Shown here one piece after another: positions 1-8,221 of a stretch of 21,789 nucleotides of DNA (positions are counted from its first letter, which is position 1; every line of letters starts with the position of its first letter). Made by a program: the position numbers and the translations under genes. The notes under the pieces were generated by a model. That model did not search any database. It saw only the letters and a program-made list of their open reading frames with translations, and was not told where the DNA came from. Source of the DNA: Streptomyces sp. NRRL F-5122 (GTDB taxonomy: Bacteria > Actinomycetota > Actinomycetes > Streptomycetales > Streptomycetaceae); the NCBI RefSeq assembly GCF_001507435.1, contig NZ_LMWH01000294.1:1-21789 (forward strand), given 5' to 3'.

Positions 1-72
1 CCGATCGCCTACCCGAACTGGATCCAGGAGCAGTTCGCCCCGACACGGACCCCGGCCGGCAACCTGGCCTGA
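1..72 (+). CDS. C-terminal end of an unidentified protein
   Basis: The frame is open from the first base and ends at TGA 70-72, giving 23 residues that finish in RTPAGNLA. Third positions are almost all G or C, as expected for a real high-GC gene. The start lies outside the window and the tail is too short to assign to a family. No function is proposed. Confidence 0.5.
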   Translation, partial: PIAYPNWIQEQFAPTRTPAGNLA

Positions 73-315
73 TCACGACGCCGACCATCCGGCCCAGTGG
101 CTTATCCGTTTGGCGCTCCGGCCGGGTTGAACCGGGACAGGAGTGGAGGCCCGACCGGCGACCAGACCGCACGCGTTGAGCGGAACAAGCTGCCCGACCG
201 TCGCGCCGACGATTTCCTCGACTCTCGCCCCACGGGCTCACTCACCCCCGCTGGGAGAGACGTCTCCCTATTCCACACCCAACCCACTCCCAGGGTGCCT
301 CCCAAGAACGCATCA

Positions 316-345
316 GGCCCGGTCTCCTGAGAAGGAGACCGGGCC
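316..345. terminator. Perfect 13-bp hairpin, probable terminator
   Basis: Bases 316-328 and 333-345 are exact reverse complements around a GAGA loop. It could end transcription from the gene stopping at 72, although it lies 240 bp downstream; the stretch 73-315 holds no recognisable gene. There is no clear T-tract, which is usual for Streptomyces terminators. It sits directly before the start of a truncated regulator, so it could also mark an old junction. Confidence 0.6.
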
Positions 346-346
346 C

Positions 347-691
347 GGCCTGGTGCTCTATCGGTCGCCGCCGCATCCCTCGCCGCGCCGCAAACGCCAC
401 ACCCTGCGCACCCAAGCCCGCGAACTGCTCGCCGAGGTCGGACTCAACCACCGGCTACACAACCGGAAACTGCTGGGCCGCACCCGTGCCCGGGTGCTCG
501 AGGCGATCACCGAACGCCCCGGCTGCACCACCACCACGGAGCAGGCCGCTGCCGCCCGTATCGCCGTCGCCAGCGAGTACGCCGCCGTTCTGCGCCAGGC
601 CGGGCTGATCTGCACGGTCCGGCACACCGCACCCTGCACCTCCACCCCACTGGGCCTGGCGCTCCTGAACAGCCGATCGCGCACCAGCTGA
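347..691 (+). pseudogene. Truncated ArsR-like winged-helix regulator
   Basis: The frame encodes a C-terminal winged helix-turn-helix of the ArsR-like type found in many Streptomyces regulators. The recognisable stretch is LLGRTRARVLEAITERPGCT, followed by a recognition-helix region (VASEYAAVLRQAGLI) and the closing TPLGLALL, ending at TGA 689-691. Family members usually have about 200 extra N-terminal residues, absent here. Although the frame stays open back to 143, the upstream part contains a long perfect hairpin and has no regulator-like sequence. The helix-turn-helix also looks drifted: TTTEQAAAARIAVASEYAAV reads like an altered TTTELARAAGISVASASEHA. I infer a decayed fragment rather than a working regulator. 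Confidence 0.55.
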
Positions 692-846
692 CTGCAGCGA
701 ATCGGCAGCGTGAAACGCTGAGTTGATTGACCTCAGCTCAGCCACTTGCCGCCGCTCTCGGACCATGAGCCCTGCAACGTGGCGGCGATCGGGAGAATCC
801 GCCCCAGAGGGGACCAACTTTTCAAGCGTCGCTTCTGATCCACTCT

Positions 847-1404
847 TCAGCCGTCGCCGGTAGAAGTTGGAGGGGGTGAGAAACGGGACACGACTGCGAC
901 CCCGACAAAGAGGAGCGCGAGCCCGGTCAACATGCCGTACAAAGGCGGCCCAGGGCGGGCTAGCCCTGATGCGATAAGCAGCGCGGTGGACGCGGCCGGC
1001 GGATGATTGGCGTTCAAGAGAACGAGCAGCAGGATTGTCAACCCTACTGCCAAGGTCTGGGCGGCGATCTGGCGCCAGTTCTCGCGGTGCTGTTCGATAG
1101 CAGACGGATGGTGCCACAACCCAAAAGCCGCCAGGCACGCCAAACCGCTGGCGGTCGCGCACGCGTGGCCAAGAAGGCAACAACGAAGCCGGGCGGATTC
1201 TGCCTGTGGATGAGCAAGCAGCAGGTACGCCGTCGGGCCGATGGTCGTGGTGAGCAGCCCCCAGCCGACAGCCTGGCCGACAGCGCCGACACCTGCAATG
1301 AGGGCGACTGCCAACACCAGCAACCTGGTTCCTGACCGCAATCGCTTGCGAAATCGACTCTCTTCCCATTGCTGTGGAGAACGGCGAATCCTTCCTACTT
1401 CCAT
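847..1404 (-). CDS. HPP family integral membrane protein
   Basis: The 185-residue protein has the HPP-family signature LNANHPPAASTALL near its C-terminal third and the family's earlier TTIGPTAYLLLAHP segment. Hydrophobic segments suggest four membrane helices (about LLVLAVALIAGVGAVGQAV, the HACATASGLACLAAFGLW stretch, LAVGLTILLLVLL and LTGLALLFVGVAVV). HPP proteins sit in the membrane; some plant and cyanobacterial members are linked to nitrite transport, but most bacterial ones have no proven substrate. The ATG at 1404 is preferred because AGGAG lies 6 bases upstream; the frame is also open to an ATG at 1521 with no good ribosome site. Its neighbours are decayed genes, so no operon partner is evident. 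Confidence 0.8.
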   Translation of the reverse strand: MEVGRIRRSPQQWEESRFRKRLRSGTRLLVLAVALIAGVGAVGQAVGWGLLTTTIGPTAYLLLAHPQAESARLRCCLLGHACATASGLACLAAFGLWHHPSAIEQHRENWRQIAAQTLAVGLTILLLVLLNANHPPAASTALLIASGLARPGPPLYGMLTGLALLFVGVAVVSRFSPPPTSTGDG

Positions 1405-1533
1405 CGTGATCTCCTGGTCACTCTGGCCGTCGGTGATTACCACAGATTCCGTCTCGTCGACAGCCACCGCCTTGGTGAGCTGACCGCGCGAACATGTGTG
1501 GTCAGGTGCTGTCACCGTCACCGTGCCGCTCGA

Positions 1534-2025
1534 TCAGCTGGTCGGCGATCGCATCGAGGGCTGTCCGATGAGATCGGGTTGCGGGCCGACGTCGAGTGGC
1601 GCGTTGCTCTCACGAAGGATGGGCGCCGTCTGCCAGCCGGCCGCCGTGGCGCCGATCGTGTTCCAGACGTGGCAGGCGACCAGACAGATGTCGGCCGGGT
1701 CGACGTCGAGTGCGGAGGACACCGATCGGTAGGCCTCCGGGGCGGGCTTGTGGCGGCGGGCGGTCTCGTCGACGCTGAACCGGCGCTCGGACAGGTGGGT
1801 GAGGCCCGCCCGATCCAGCTGCCGTCCCGAGATGTCGAGAGTGTTGTCGGTGAGCGTGAACAGCCTAAAGCCGCGGTCGTTGAGGCGGCGCAGGGCGGCG
1901 GGCACCTCGGGGTGGGGCGGCATGACGGCGGGATCGTCGAAGATCCTCTCGAAGGCGGGGCGGATCGCGTCCAGGTCGAGCAGGGACTCGTTGACGTCGA
2001 ACACTACGATCGGTCGCTCAGGCAT
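1534..2025 (-). pseudogene. Type II haloacid dehalogenase-like hydrolase, internally deleted
   Basis: Starts MPERPIVVFDVNESLLDLDA, the nucleophile motif of type II haloacid dehalogenases (HAD fold), which hydrolyse 2-haloalkanoic acids or related substrates. Family members are about 220 residues; this is 163. The missing part falls between AFERIFDDPAV and PPHPEVPAAL, where the helical cap domain should be, while the reading frame is kept. Motif III survives (HKPAPEAY), but motif IV reads VACHVWNTIGA where the family usually has a WDT-type Asp, so an acidic residue is replaced by Asn. The stretch TLTDNTLDIS also departs from the usual TLTNS. Start ATG 2025 has only a weak ribosome site (GAAAG). 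I infer an inactive remnant, though a small HAD with a changed role cannot be excluded. Confidence 0.7.
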
Positions 2026-3061
2026 AACCGGGCTTTCGTTCAACCGTGGGCCGGAAGGCTCGGGCCGCCACAACAATCGGGCCGACCGGGCAAGGCGCGC
2101 GACCACGACGAAGGCCCACCGGAATCCCCCGGCAAAGACGCCGTTGACGGCATCGACAGTATGAGGTGCGAGCCACGCGGTGGAAGGCCGTACACGACAA
2201 CGCCGCGCAACTCCGTACCCGTCACTCACCCGCGTTGAGCTGATCGGGTTATGCAGACGTGGTCGGTGTCACCGGCCAGCTCGACATCCGGGAGCGGACG
2301 AAGCGACGGGATCTGATCCTCACGCGTTGCCCGGCCTCGGCTGCGAGTGAATCTGCCTGCCGTTGGGGTTCGTGGGTGGGCGCCATAACCAGCTGCGCCA
2401 GTGGCTCGCAGCAGGTGCGGCCCAGGGCGGCGAGCTGGGGCCTTGTGCAAGTCCGTATGGCGTGCTCGCCCGCGTCCGGGTAGTGGGTGGCCATCGCGTC
2501 GATCGACAGCTGGGTGCCGGGCGGCGGCGTAGGAGGTGTGCGCCGAGGTCTGGCGGCTGGAAGAACAGAAGCGTCGAGGATCCCAAGACTGTTCGGAGTG
2601 GAGAGAACCACTGCCAAAGCGAGTGTGTGAGTGGGAGATTCCTACCTCTCTTGGCTCCGGAACCGCATCTAGGGTGACTCGCGGTACGTAGCGGATGCTG
2701 CGGCGAGAAGCCACTCATGAACCTGGATCTCATCCTTTGCCACCCACTGTGTCTACAAAAGCGTTCACACTCCCGAAAGAGGCCGCCAACGGCACTTGCA
2801 CGCCGCACGCGGGTTGCTGTGGCCACGAAGGTGTGCCGACGCGCCGCCGAGATCGCACATCGCGGTCGGGGCGTGCGGGCAGGCCCGCTCGTGGGGGTCG
2901 GACAGAGTCCTCTCGCAGGCAGTAGAGCCGGACCGGGGTCGTCCGAGTCGACATTGACGACCTGTACGCGCCCGCCCTTGGCCGAGATACTCACACGTCG
3001 CTCGATCCGTGGCCCGCCTCGTGGGGCGGAGCCCAGACCCGCCGGCAGAAAGAGATGACCT
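2026..3061. other. 1-kb stretch without a recognisable gene
   Basis: All six frames have open stretches, as expected at this GC content, but none has a recognisable domain plus ribosome site. The best candidate is the short minus-strand frame listed at 2249-2494. The rest looks like decayed DNA between the dehalogenase remnant and the SDR scrap. Confidence 0.4.
2249..2494 (-). CDS. Possible small hypothetical protein or gene fragment
   Basis: An 81-residue frame beginning MATHYPDAGEHAIRTCTRPQ. The first two thirds have mostly G or C at third codon positions, but the end (from about QADSLAAEAG) loses this bias. No ribosome-binding site is visible before the ATG and no domain is recognised. 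It could be the 5' part of a decayed gene. Treat as uncertain. Confidence 0.22.
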   Translation of the reverse strand: MATHYPDAGEHAIRTCTRPQLAALGRTCCEPLAQLVMAPTHEPQRQADSLAAEAGQRVRIRSRRFVRSRMSSWPVTPTTSA

Positions 3062-3211
3062 ATGCCTGATCCGTCCCGCCTCACGATCGTCGCCGGAGCC
3101 GATCACGGCATCGGCGCCGCCGAGTGCCTTGCCCGGGAAGGCCACGTCAAGGACGAAGGCTCCGTCACGACCTACCCGGCCCTCCACACCGCGGGTGGTG
3201 CCCGGTGCTGA
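3062..3211 (+). pseudogene. N-terminal scrap of a short-chain dehydrogenase
   Basis: The frame opens MPDPSRLTIVAGADHGIGAA and runs on with ECLAREGH, resembling the beta-strand and TGxxxGIG nucleotide-binding loop that begins SDR proteins, with the first Gly-rich element altered (AGADHGIG). After about 30 residues the resemblance stops and a TGA closes the frame at 49 residues, whereas SDRs are about 250. A purine-rich AAAGAG precedes the ATG. It directly precedes an unrelated acyl-CoA ligase scrap. Assignment rests on a short motif only. Confidence 0.35.
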
Positions 3212-3234
3212 AGGTGGTTGGTACAAGCGATGTC

Positions 3235-3398
3235 ATGGACGGGCTGATGCAGCCAAGGCCGCTCACTATCGCACACATCCTGGAACGTGCCGAGCGGCTT
3301 TATGCGCACAAGCACGTCGCAACGGGCGGCACCGAGCGGCTCACATATGCCGACGTGGCGGAGCACGCTCGGCGAAGCCGTCCGCCGCGGCGATCCCA
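3235..3398 (+). pseudogene. N-terminal scrap of an acyl-CoA ligase
   Basis: Starts MDGLMQPRPLTIAHILERAE and continues with YAHKHVATGGTERLTYADVAEHA, the characteristic N-terminus of long-chain fatty-acid CoA ligases (AMP-forming, about 540 residues). Near 3372 a single-base slip is suggested, because the expected LGEAVRRGDP appears in another frame. Homology then ends abruptly where an aldehyde dehydrogenase fragment begins on the opposite strand. None of the ATP-binding or adenylation motifs is present, so this is a dead 5' fragment. Confidence 0.65.
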
Positions 3399-3402
3399 CG
3401 CG

Positions 3403-3890
3403 GCCTGCCCGACGTCGGCGTCGTCCAGCACCACCAGGACGTCCTTGCGGCCCATCTCGACCCGCACCCGGCCGCGGCGCTCCTGCGCCGCGCGCTCGAT
3501 ACGCATGCCGACCACGGTCGAGCCGGTGAAGGAGACCGCCCCCACCCGGGGTCGCGGACCAGGGGGCCTGGCCGACCGCCGCGCCCGTGCCGTGCACCAC
3601 GTTGAGCACCCCGGCGGGCGGGCAGCCTGGCCCGTACCAGGGTTTCGGTGAGGTGGCGGGTGGAGAGCGAGGTGAGCTCTGCCGGCTTCAGCACCACTGC
3701 GTTGCCGCTGATCAGCGCCAGCGGCAGCTTCCAGGCGGGGATGGCGATCGGGAAGTTCCACGGGGCGATCAGCCCCACGACGACCCCGACCGGCTCCCGG
3801 GAGGTATGGACCATGGTGTCCGGCAGTGAGCTGGGCAGCACCTGCCCGCCGAGCCGAAGAAACGAAGCACCTCGATGGCCCGCCGGACCG
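3403..3890 (-). pseudogene. Aldehyde dehydrogenase fragment with frameshifts
   Basis: Pieces of one NAD(P)-dependent aldehyde dehydrogenase can be read in order on the minus strand but in three frames: RAIEVLRFFGSAG (about 3848-3888), TSREPVGVVVGLIAPWNFPI with ALISGNAVVLKPAELT (to about 3640), LNVVHGTGAAVGQA (about 3570-3609), then SFTGSTVVGMRIE and VEMGRKDVLVVLDDADVGQA. These are the cofactor-binding Rossmann region (PWNFP, KPAE, FTGST). The beginning, and everything after the DDAD segment including the catalytic Cys region, are missing. At least three frame changes and loss of both ends make it non-functional. It abuts the acyl-CoA ligase scrap head-on at about 3400. Confidence 0.75.
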
Positions 3891-3899
3891 GCCCGGCAA

Positions 3900-4046
3900 G
3901 AGGACCGAGCACGTGCACATCGACGCCCTGTTCGGCGAGCCGGGCAAGAACGTCATCGGCTTCGACCTGATCGGGTCCCAGTTCCGGCACTTGATGAAGG
4001 TGGCCGTCTCCGTGCGAGAGGGTGCCGATCTCCTCATCCACGCTGC
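3900..4046 (+). other. Unassigned stretch with coding-like base use
   Basis: On the plus strand the frame reading KRTEHVHIDALFGEPGKNVI has G or C at nearly every third position for about 49 codons, more regular than the opposite-strand frame that leads into the aldehyde dehydrogenase pieces. It has no proper start and overlaps the end of the phosphatase gene if extended. No family was recognised. It may be an inserted gene scrap or a chance shadow. Confidence 0.25.
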
Positions 4047-4078
4047 TCAAGCGGCTAGTGCCCTGATCACGGCTACGA

Positions 4079-5311
4079 CTACGGCTTCGTGCGGGCGGCT
4101 GAGGCTTGCCGAGTGTCCGCGCCGGAACTGACGTGTCGCTGGGTCTCCTGGGGGCCGTGCCAGTCCAGGCACATCGCTGTGGCATCGTCTTCGAGCCGGC
4201 CGCCAGCGGCGTCCAGGACTGCGGACGTCAGCGTCAGTGCGGTCTCCCGCGGGTGCAGGTCCCGGGTGCGTTCCAGCAGGGCGGCCAGGTCGACATTCTC
4301 CGCATGCCGTTCGAGCATGCCGTCGGTGTACATGAGCAGCCGGTCGCCGGGGCGTAGATCGATGTCCTGAACGCGGTAGGGGTGAGGTGCGGGCACGGAC
4401 AGCCCGAAAGGATGGTCTACCTCGCAGGTGATCGCTTCCACAGCCCCTTCGCGCAGGCGTAGCGGCCAGGGGTGGCCGGCGTTGACGAGCTGGGCCTGCC
4501 CGGTGTGGAGGTTGATGCGCAGCAGCTGACCGGTGGCGTGACCGCCGCCGTGGTCGGCCAGAGCCTGGTCGGCCCGGTGGGCTTGTTCGGCCAGGTCGGC
4601 TCCTGCGCGGCGGGCGCCGCGCAGGGCGCCCACCAAGACCGTGGCGGCCAGGGCGGCGTCGATGTCATGGCCCATGGGGTCGGTCACCGACAGGTGCAAT
4701 GTGTCGCGCTCCAGGGCGTAGTCGAAGGTGTCGCCGCTGAGGTCTTCGGAGGGCTCCAGGCTCCCGCACAGCGTGAACTGTGCAGCCTCGCACGACAGTG
4801 ACGTGGGCAACAGCTGGTACTGGATTTCTGCAGCCAAAGTGGGAGGCCTGGAGCGTTTGCCCCAGGTGTAGAAGTCGGTGAACCGCCCGTTGGCGATCAC
4901 GATGTAGGCCAGGATGTGGGCGGCTTCCCGGATCTCGGCGAGCGCGTCCTCGCCGAGATCGGCCGGCAGAAGCAATTCCAGCAGCCCGATAGCATCCCCC
5001 CGGTTGGTGACCGGAACGATCACCCGCTGTTCCTGGCCGGACGCCTCCTGATACAGCCGCTGAGTGCGGATCACCCGCTCGTAGACGCTACCGAACAGGG
5101 GGATCCGCTCCGCTTCCTGCCCGCCCTCCCCCGCGCCGACGGTGGACAGCCGCGCCACCGCCTTTCCCGTCAGGTCCACGATGAGGAAAGTGGCCTTCGT
5201 AGCCTTGAACCGCCGCCGCAGGTCCTCTGCGACGACGTCGACGGCCTCCACCGGCGCCGCCGTCTCCGCTGCCGTCAGCAGCCGGGGAAGTCTGCTGTGC
5301 CCGCCGCTCAC
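4079..5311 (-). CDS. GAF-domain PP2C/SpoIIE-type serine/threonine phosphatase
   Basis: A 410-residue protein with an N-terminal GAF-like sensor (about residues 15-140, including [20 protein letters not shown]) and a C-terminal SpoIIE/PPM phosphatase domain (about 165-385). Metal-binding acidic positions are visible in [10 protein letters not shown] (D194), [12 protein letters not shown] (D211), [14 protein letters not shown] (D330) and LEDDATAM (D375/D376); [10 protein letters not shown] is also typical. Such proteins dephosphorylate anti-anti-sigma factors in partner-switching control of stress sigma factors, or act in light, redox or osmotic sensing. No anti-sigma or STAS gene is next to it, so its partner is unknown. 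Start is GTG 5311 with AAGGGAG about 6 bases upstream. No membrane segments are seen, so it is cytoplasmic. It appears intact among decayed neighbours. Confidence 0.88.
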   Translation of the reverse strand: MSGGHSRLPRLLTAAETAAPVEAVDVVAEDLRRRFKATKATFLIVDLTGKAVARLSTVGAGEGGQEAERIPLFGSVYERVIRTQRLYQEASGQEQRVIVPVTNRGDAIGLLELLLPADLGEDALAEIREAAHILAYIVIANGRFTDFYTWGKRSRPPTLAAEIQYQLLPTSLSCEAAQFTLCGSLEPSEDLSGDTFDYALERDTLHLSVTDPMGHDIDAALAATVLVGALRGARRAGADLAEQAHRADQALADHGGGHATGQLLRINLHTGQAQLVNAGHPWPLRLREGAVEAITCEVDHPFGLSVPAPHPYRVQDIDLRPGDRLLMYTDGMLERHAENVDLAALLERTRDLHPRETALTLTSAVLDAAGGRLEDDATAMCLDWHGPQETQRHVSSGADTRQASAARTKP

Positions 5312-5493
5312 GACCCGCTCCCTTCCCCAGCCCCTCCTACCAGCTTGGGAACCTTCACGGTGGGCGTCAATCTGTGACCAGCCACGATAGTGAAGGCGGT
5401 CACCCTATGCGTTCGCAGAGGTCGGCCCGAAGTACCACACGCCCCGCTTCCTGCTTGTCCACTCGACTCCGCGCCGAGCTCGAAATCCGCACC

Positions 5494-5527
5494 CCCGCCG
5501 ACCGCGGCCCCGGCCGCGGTCGGCGGG
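5494..5527. terminator. Perfect 16-bp GC-rich hairpin
   Basis: Bases 5494-5509 and 5512-5527 are exact reverse complements with two bases between them; the real loop would open to 4-6 bases. It lies in a gene-free gap upstream of the phosphatase start, so it would stop read-through arriving on either strand, for example from the decayed IstB region on the minus strand. It could also be a remnant element end. Confidence 0.55.
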
Positions 5528-5590
5528 ATGGGCCCGGCCATCGACGCCGCTGGCTGCGCAGGTTAGAAGTAGAAGCGGGAGCACTTTCAG

Positions 5591-5650
5591 CAGGTGGGAC
5601 TTGCCGGTGCCGGAGTCGCCGATGAGGCAGAGTGGCAGGCCGGCCGGTCG
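5591..5650 (-). pseudogene. IstB-like ATPase scrap (IS21 family helper)
   Basis: The minus strand encodes GLPLCLIGDSGTGKSHL (5591-5641), matching the Walker A region of IstB helper proteins of IS21-family elements in actinomycetes. The next residues (LKVLPLLLL) no longer match the expected LIALG helix, and the preceding part only loosely fits. No IstA or element ends are nearby. A small relic of a lost insertion sequence. Confidence 0.55.
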
Positions 5651-5924
5651 TGCTGACCACTCCACTTGCATGCCGCGCTGATCGGCCCCCACCTGGTCGC
5701 CGCAGGCCCGGGAGGACGGGCACACACGGACAACGGCGACGCGTACACCGCGGCAACACCGGAGCTCGTGGTCGAGGTCCTGGCCGGCACGACACGACAC
5801 GCTGTCGCGTCTGCTACACGAGTGCGGTGGTTCCAGGCCGACCGGACGGACCAACACACTCGGTCTTGGGCTGTCGGAGGTGTACGGACGGACGGGGCAA
5901 CCTCCATCCGGGTTCGGGTGTCGC

Positions 5925-5955
5925 TTGACTCTCCCTGGGAGGGAGAGATCAGCCT
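5925..5955 (+). promoter_or_regulatory. MerR-type promoter with palindromic operator
   Basis: A -35 box TTGACT (5925-5930) and a -10-like CAGCCT (5950-5955) are separated by 19 bp, the long spacer typical of MerR-controlled promoters. Within and at the edge of the spacer is the palindrome CTCTCCCT-GGG-AGGGAGAG (5929-5947). Transcription would begin at about 5961-5963, essentially at the ATG of the regulator, implying autoregulation and a leaderless or nearly leaderless mRNA. The function is inferred from geometry. Confidence 0.6.
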
Positions 5956-5962
5956 TGCGGAC

Positions 5963-6640
5963 ATGGACGAGTTGCTGGCCATCGGGGACTTCGCGCGGAT
6001 GACCTTGCTGACCGTGAAGACCCTGCGTCGCTATCAGGAAATCGGGCTGCTGGTACCGGCTCGGGTGGACCCGGACACCGGGTACCGCTACTGATCGCCG
6101 GACCAGGTGCCAACCGCACAAGTCGTACGCCGCTTCCGCGACCTGGGGATGCCGCCGGCAGAACTCACCCAGCTCGTGCACGCACCCGACGTGACTGTAC
6201 GTAACCAGACGATCTCAGCGCACCTGCGCCGGATGGAGACCGAATTGGAACGCACCCGCACCACGGTGGCGTCCCTGCGCCGCCTTCTGGAAGGCCCGCC
6301 GCCCTCGGCCACGGTCACCTTCCGCACCGTCCCGGCTACCCGGGCCTTGGGCATCCGCGCGATCGTCAGCGAGGAGACCGGGCTGGGCTGGGTCGAGGAG
6401 GCCCACCATGAGCTGCGTGCCGCCCTGGCGGCAGCAGCCCTGCGTCGGGCCGGGCCGGACAGCGCGCTGTTCGCCCCGGAGATGAGACACATCAACCTCG
6501 CGATCCTCGGCACGCGAGTCCATTCGCGTCCCTTGACTCTGTGCGTGGTGAAGAAGGTCACTTCGGCGTGCTACTCGAACTTGAAGAAGGAGAAATCGAG
6601 ATATCGACGAAGTTCCGGGCTCCCCGATCCACTTGCCTGA
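5963..6640 (+). pseudogene. MerR family regulator, broken by an in-frame TGA and truncated
   Basis: The N-terminus MDELLAIGDFARMTLLTVKT leads into RRYQEIGLLVPARVDPDTGYRY, the winged-helix DNA-binding domain of MerR regulators. The next codon is TGA (6092-6094) where relatives usually have Tyr, Phe or similar; the same frame then continues SPDQVPTAQVVRRFRDLGMP and a long coiled helix (ISAHLRRMETELERTRTTVASLRRLLEG). One nonsense change therefore splits the gene. The effector-binding domain begins (FRTVPATRALGIRAIVSEE, GPDSALFAPE) but homology ends at about 6480, and the rest to 6640 is unrelated low-bias sequence. The C-terminal ligand domain is thus lost as well. The short N-terminal product might still bind DNA, but this is unlikely to be a regulated switch. 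Confidence 0.8.
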
Positions 6641-6696
6641 AGTACTGGCAGACGATCTCATGTCGCTGAGCCAGCGTTTCGTCGTTCATGGTCTTG

Positions 6697-6863
6697 CTAC
6701 CAGGGCACCTCGCCGTTCTCGTCCTGGAAAGTACCAGTCGGACCGTCCGCGTCGAGAGTCGCCAGACGCAGGACGACCTTGGCGCTTTCTTCCGGCGCCC
6801 TTCCGATGCCGAATGCCGCGGTCAGGTCGGTCGCGGTGGTACCAGGCTCGACGAGCGTGTCTG
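6697..6863 (-). pseudogene. C-terminal end of a short-chain dehydrogenase, cut by an insertion sequence
   Basis: Reading on the minus strand gives DTLVEPGTTATDLT, then APEESAKVVLRLATLDADGP and TGTFQDENGEVPW, ending at TAG 6697-6699. This is the typical C-terminus of an SDR subgroup (VNPGYTATDL...GPTGxFxDxxGPVPW). The coding sequence stops at the left end of the IS256-type element; no matching N-terminal part was found beyond the element's right end, so insertion was accompanied or followed by loss of the rest. Confidence 0.65.
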
Positions 6864-6880
6864 AAAGATCGTGTAGGTCC
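6857..6880 (+). repeat. Left terminal inverted repeat of the IS256-type element
   Basis: Begins GTGTCTGAAAGATCGTGTAG. Compared with the reverse complement of 8222-8245, 16 of 24 positions match: the outer GTGTC and the inner GTGTA and GTCC are exact, the middle has diverged. This pattern fits IS256-type ends. Confidence 0.6.
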
Positions 6881-6942
6881 GTGATGTGACAGGCTGGCCG
6901 AGGCTCAGCCTCGGGCCCCTGGCCAGCCGGGACGGACAGAAC

Positions 6943-8214
6943 ATGACGGACAACGAAAAGGCGCCGGTCGGCGAGCCGGTCGAGGACAAGCTGGTGGACG
7001 AGGTCGTCGAGCGGCTGATGGACCGTGCCGACGCCTCAGGAGCCGCCTGGGCGAGGGCGGGCTGCTGACCGAAGTCACGCGGGCCGTGCTGGAGCGGGCC
7101 CTGGACGTCGAGATGACCGAACACCTCGGCTATGAGAAGCACGATCCCGCCGGCCGCGGCTCGGGCAACAGCCGCAACAGGGCCTCGTCGAAGACCGTGC
7201 TGACCGACGCCGGCGCGGTCACCGTGGCCGTTCCCTGGGACCGCAACGGCTCCTTCGAGCGGAAGCTCGTGCCCAAGCACGCACGGCGGCTGGCGGGCTT
7301 CAACGAGCAGATCCTGTCCCTGTACGCCCGCGGCATGTCGGTGCGGGACATCCACTCCCACCTCGCCCGGCATGTACGGCATCGAGGTCTCACCCGACCT
7401 GATCAGCAAGGTCACCGATGCGGTCACAGACAAGCTCACCTCCTGGCAGAACCGCCCGCTGGACGCGGTCTGGCCGATCATCTACATCGACGCACTGCGG
7501 ATCCAGATCCGCTCCGGATCGGTCGCCTCCAAGCCGGTCTACCTCGCCGTCGGCGTCGACATGGACGGCTGCAAAGACGTGCTCGGCCTGTGGGTGGGCG
7601 ACGAGGGCGAAGGTGCGACGACCTGGATGACGGTGCCGTCCGAACTGCGCAACCGCGGAGTGGAGGACGTGTGTATCGTCGCCTGCGACGGGCTGAAGGG
7701 CCTGCCGGATGCGGTCACCGCGACCTGGCCCAGGGCCACCGTCCAGACATGCGTGGTCCACTTGATCCGCGCGTCGCTGCGGCTTGCCTCCAAGCAGCAC
7801 CATCCCGCGCTGGTCGCCTCGCTGAAGGCGATCTACACCGCGTCCACCGAACAGGCTGCTGAGCAGGCCCTGCAGGAGTTTGCCGCATCGGAACTGGGAC
7901 AGCGTTACCCGGCGGTCCTGCGCACGTGGCAAGCCGCGTGGAGCGAGTTCACGCCCTACCTGGCCTTCCCGCCCGAGATAAGGAAGGTCGTCTATTCGAC
8001 GAACCTGATCGAGTCGATCAACGCACGGCTTCGCAAAACCACCCGCAACCGCGGGCATTTCCCCTCAGAGCAGGCCGCGCTGAAGGTGCTCTACCTCGCC
8101 GTCCGCGAGCTGATCAACCCCAAGGCCCGCGATGTCAACCACGTCGCGGCACACTGGAAGAAGGCGCTGAACCAGTTCTCACTCTTCTTCGAGTACCGGC
8201 TCAACACCAGGTGA
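6943..8214 (+). pseudogene. IS256 family (mutator type) transposase with two frameshifts
   Basis: The product starts MTDNEKAPVGEPVEDKLVDE and is recognisable to the end (LFFEYRLNTR). A base is missing near 7046: the first frame stops at 7068, while GLLTEVTRAVLERALDVEMT continues in the next frame. A base is gained near 7368-7371, returning the sequence to the original frame at MYGIEVSPDLISKVTDAV. DDE-type catalytic positions lie in the last segment: IIYIDALRI, VCIVACDGLKGLPDA and YSTNLIESINARLRK. Full-length IS256 transposases are about 400-420 residues, matching the total span. The catalytic half is intact from 7372 (280 residues) but would lack the N-terminal DNA-binding region. Confidence 0.88.
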
Positions 8215-8221
8215 ACCCCAA

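Noticed and set aside
455..1369. 304-codon minus-strand open frame
   Set aside because: Overlaps the HPP gene in another frame and runs antisense to the ArsR-like remnant; its product is Arg-rich with no domain.
1369..2238. 289-codon plus-strand open frame
   Set aside because: It is antisense to the HPP start region and the dehalogenase remnant, has no domain and no ribosome site.
2320..3084. 254-codon minus-strand open frame
   Set aside because: No family resemblance, very rich in Arg and Pro, and crosses the SDR scrap on the other strand.
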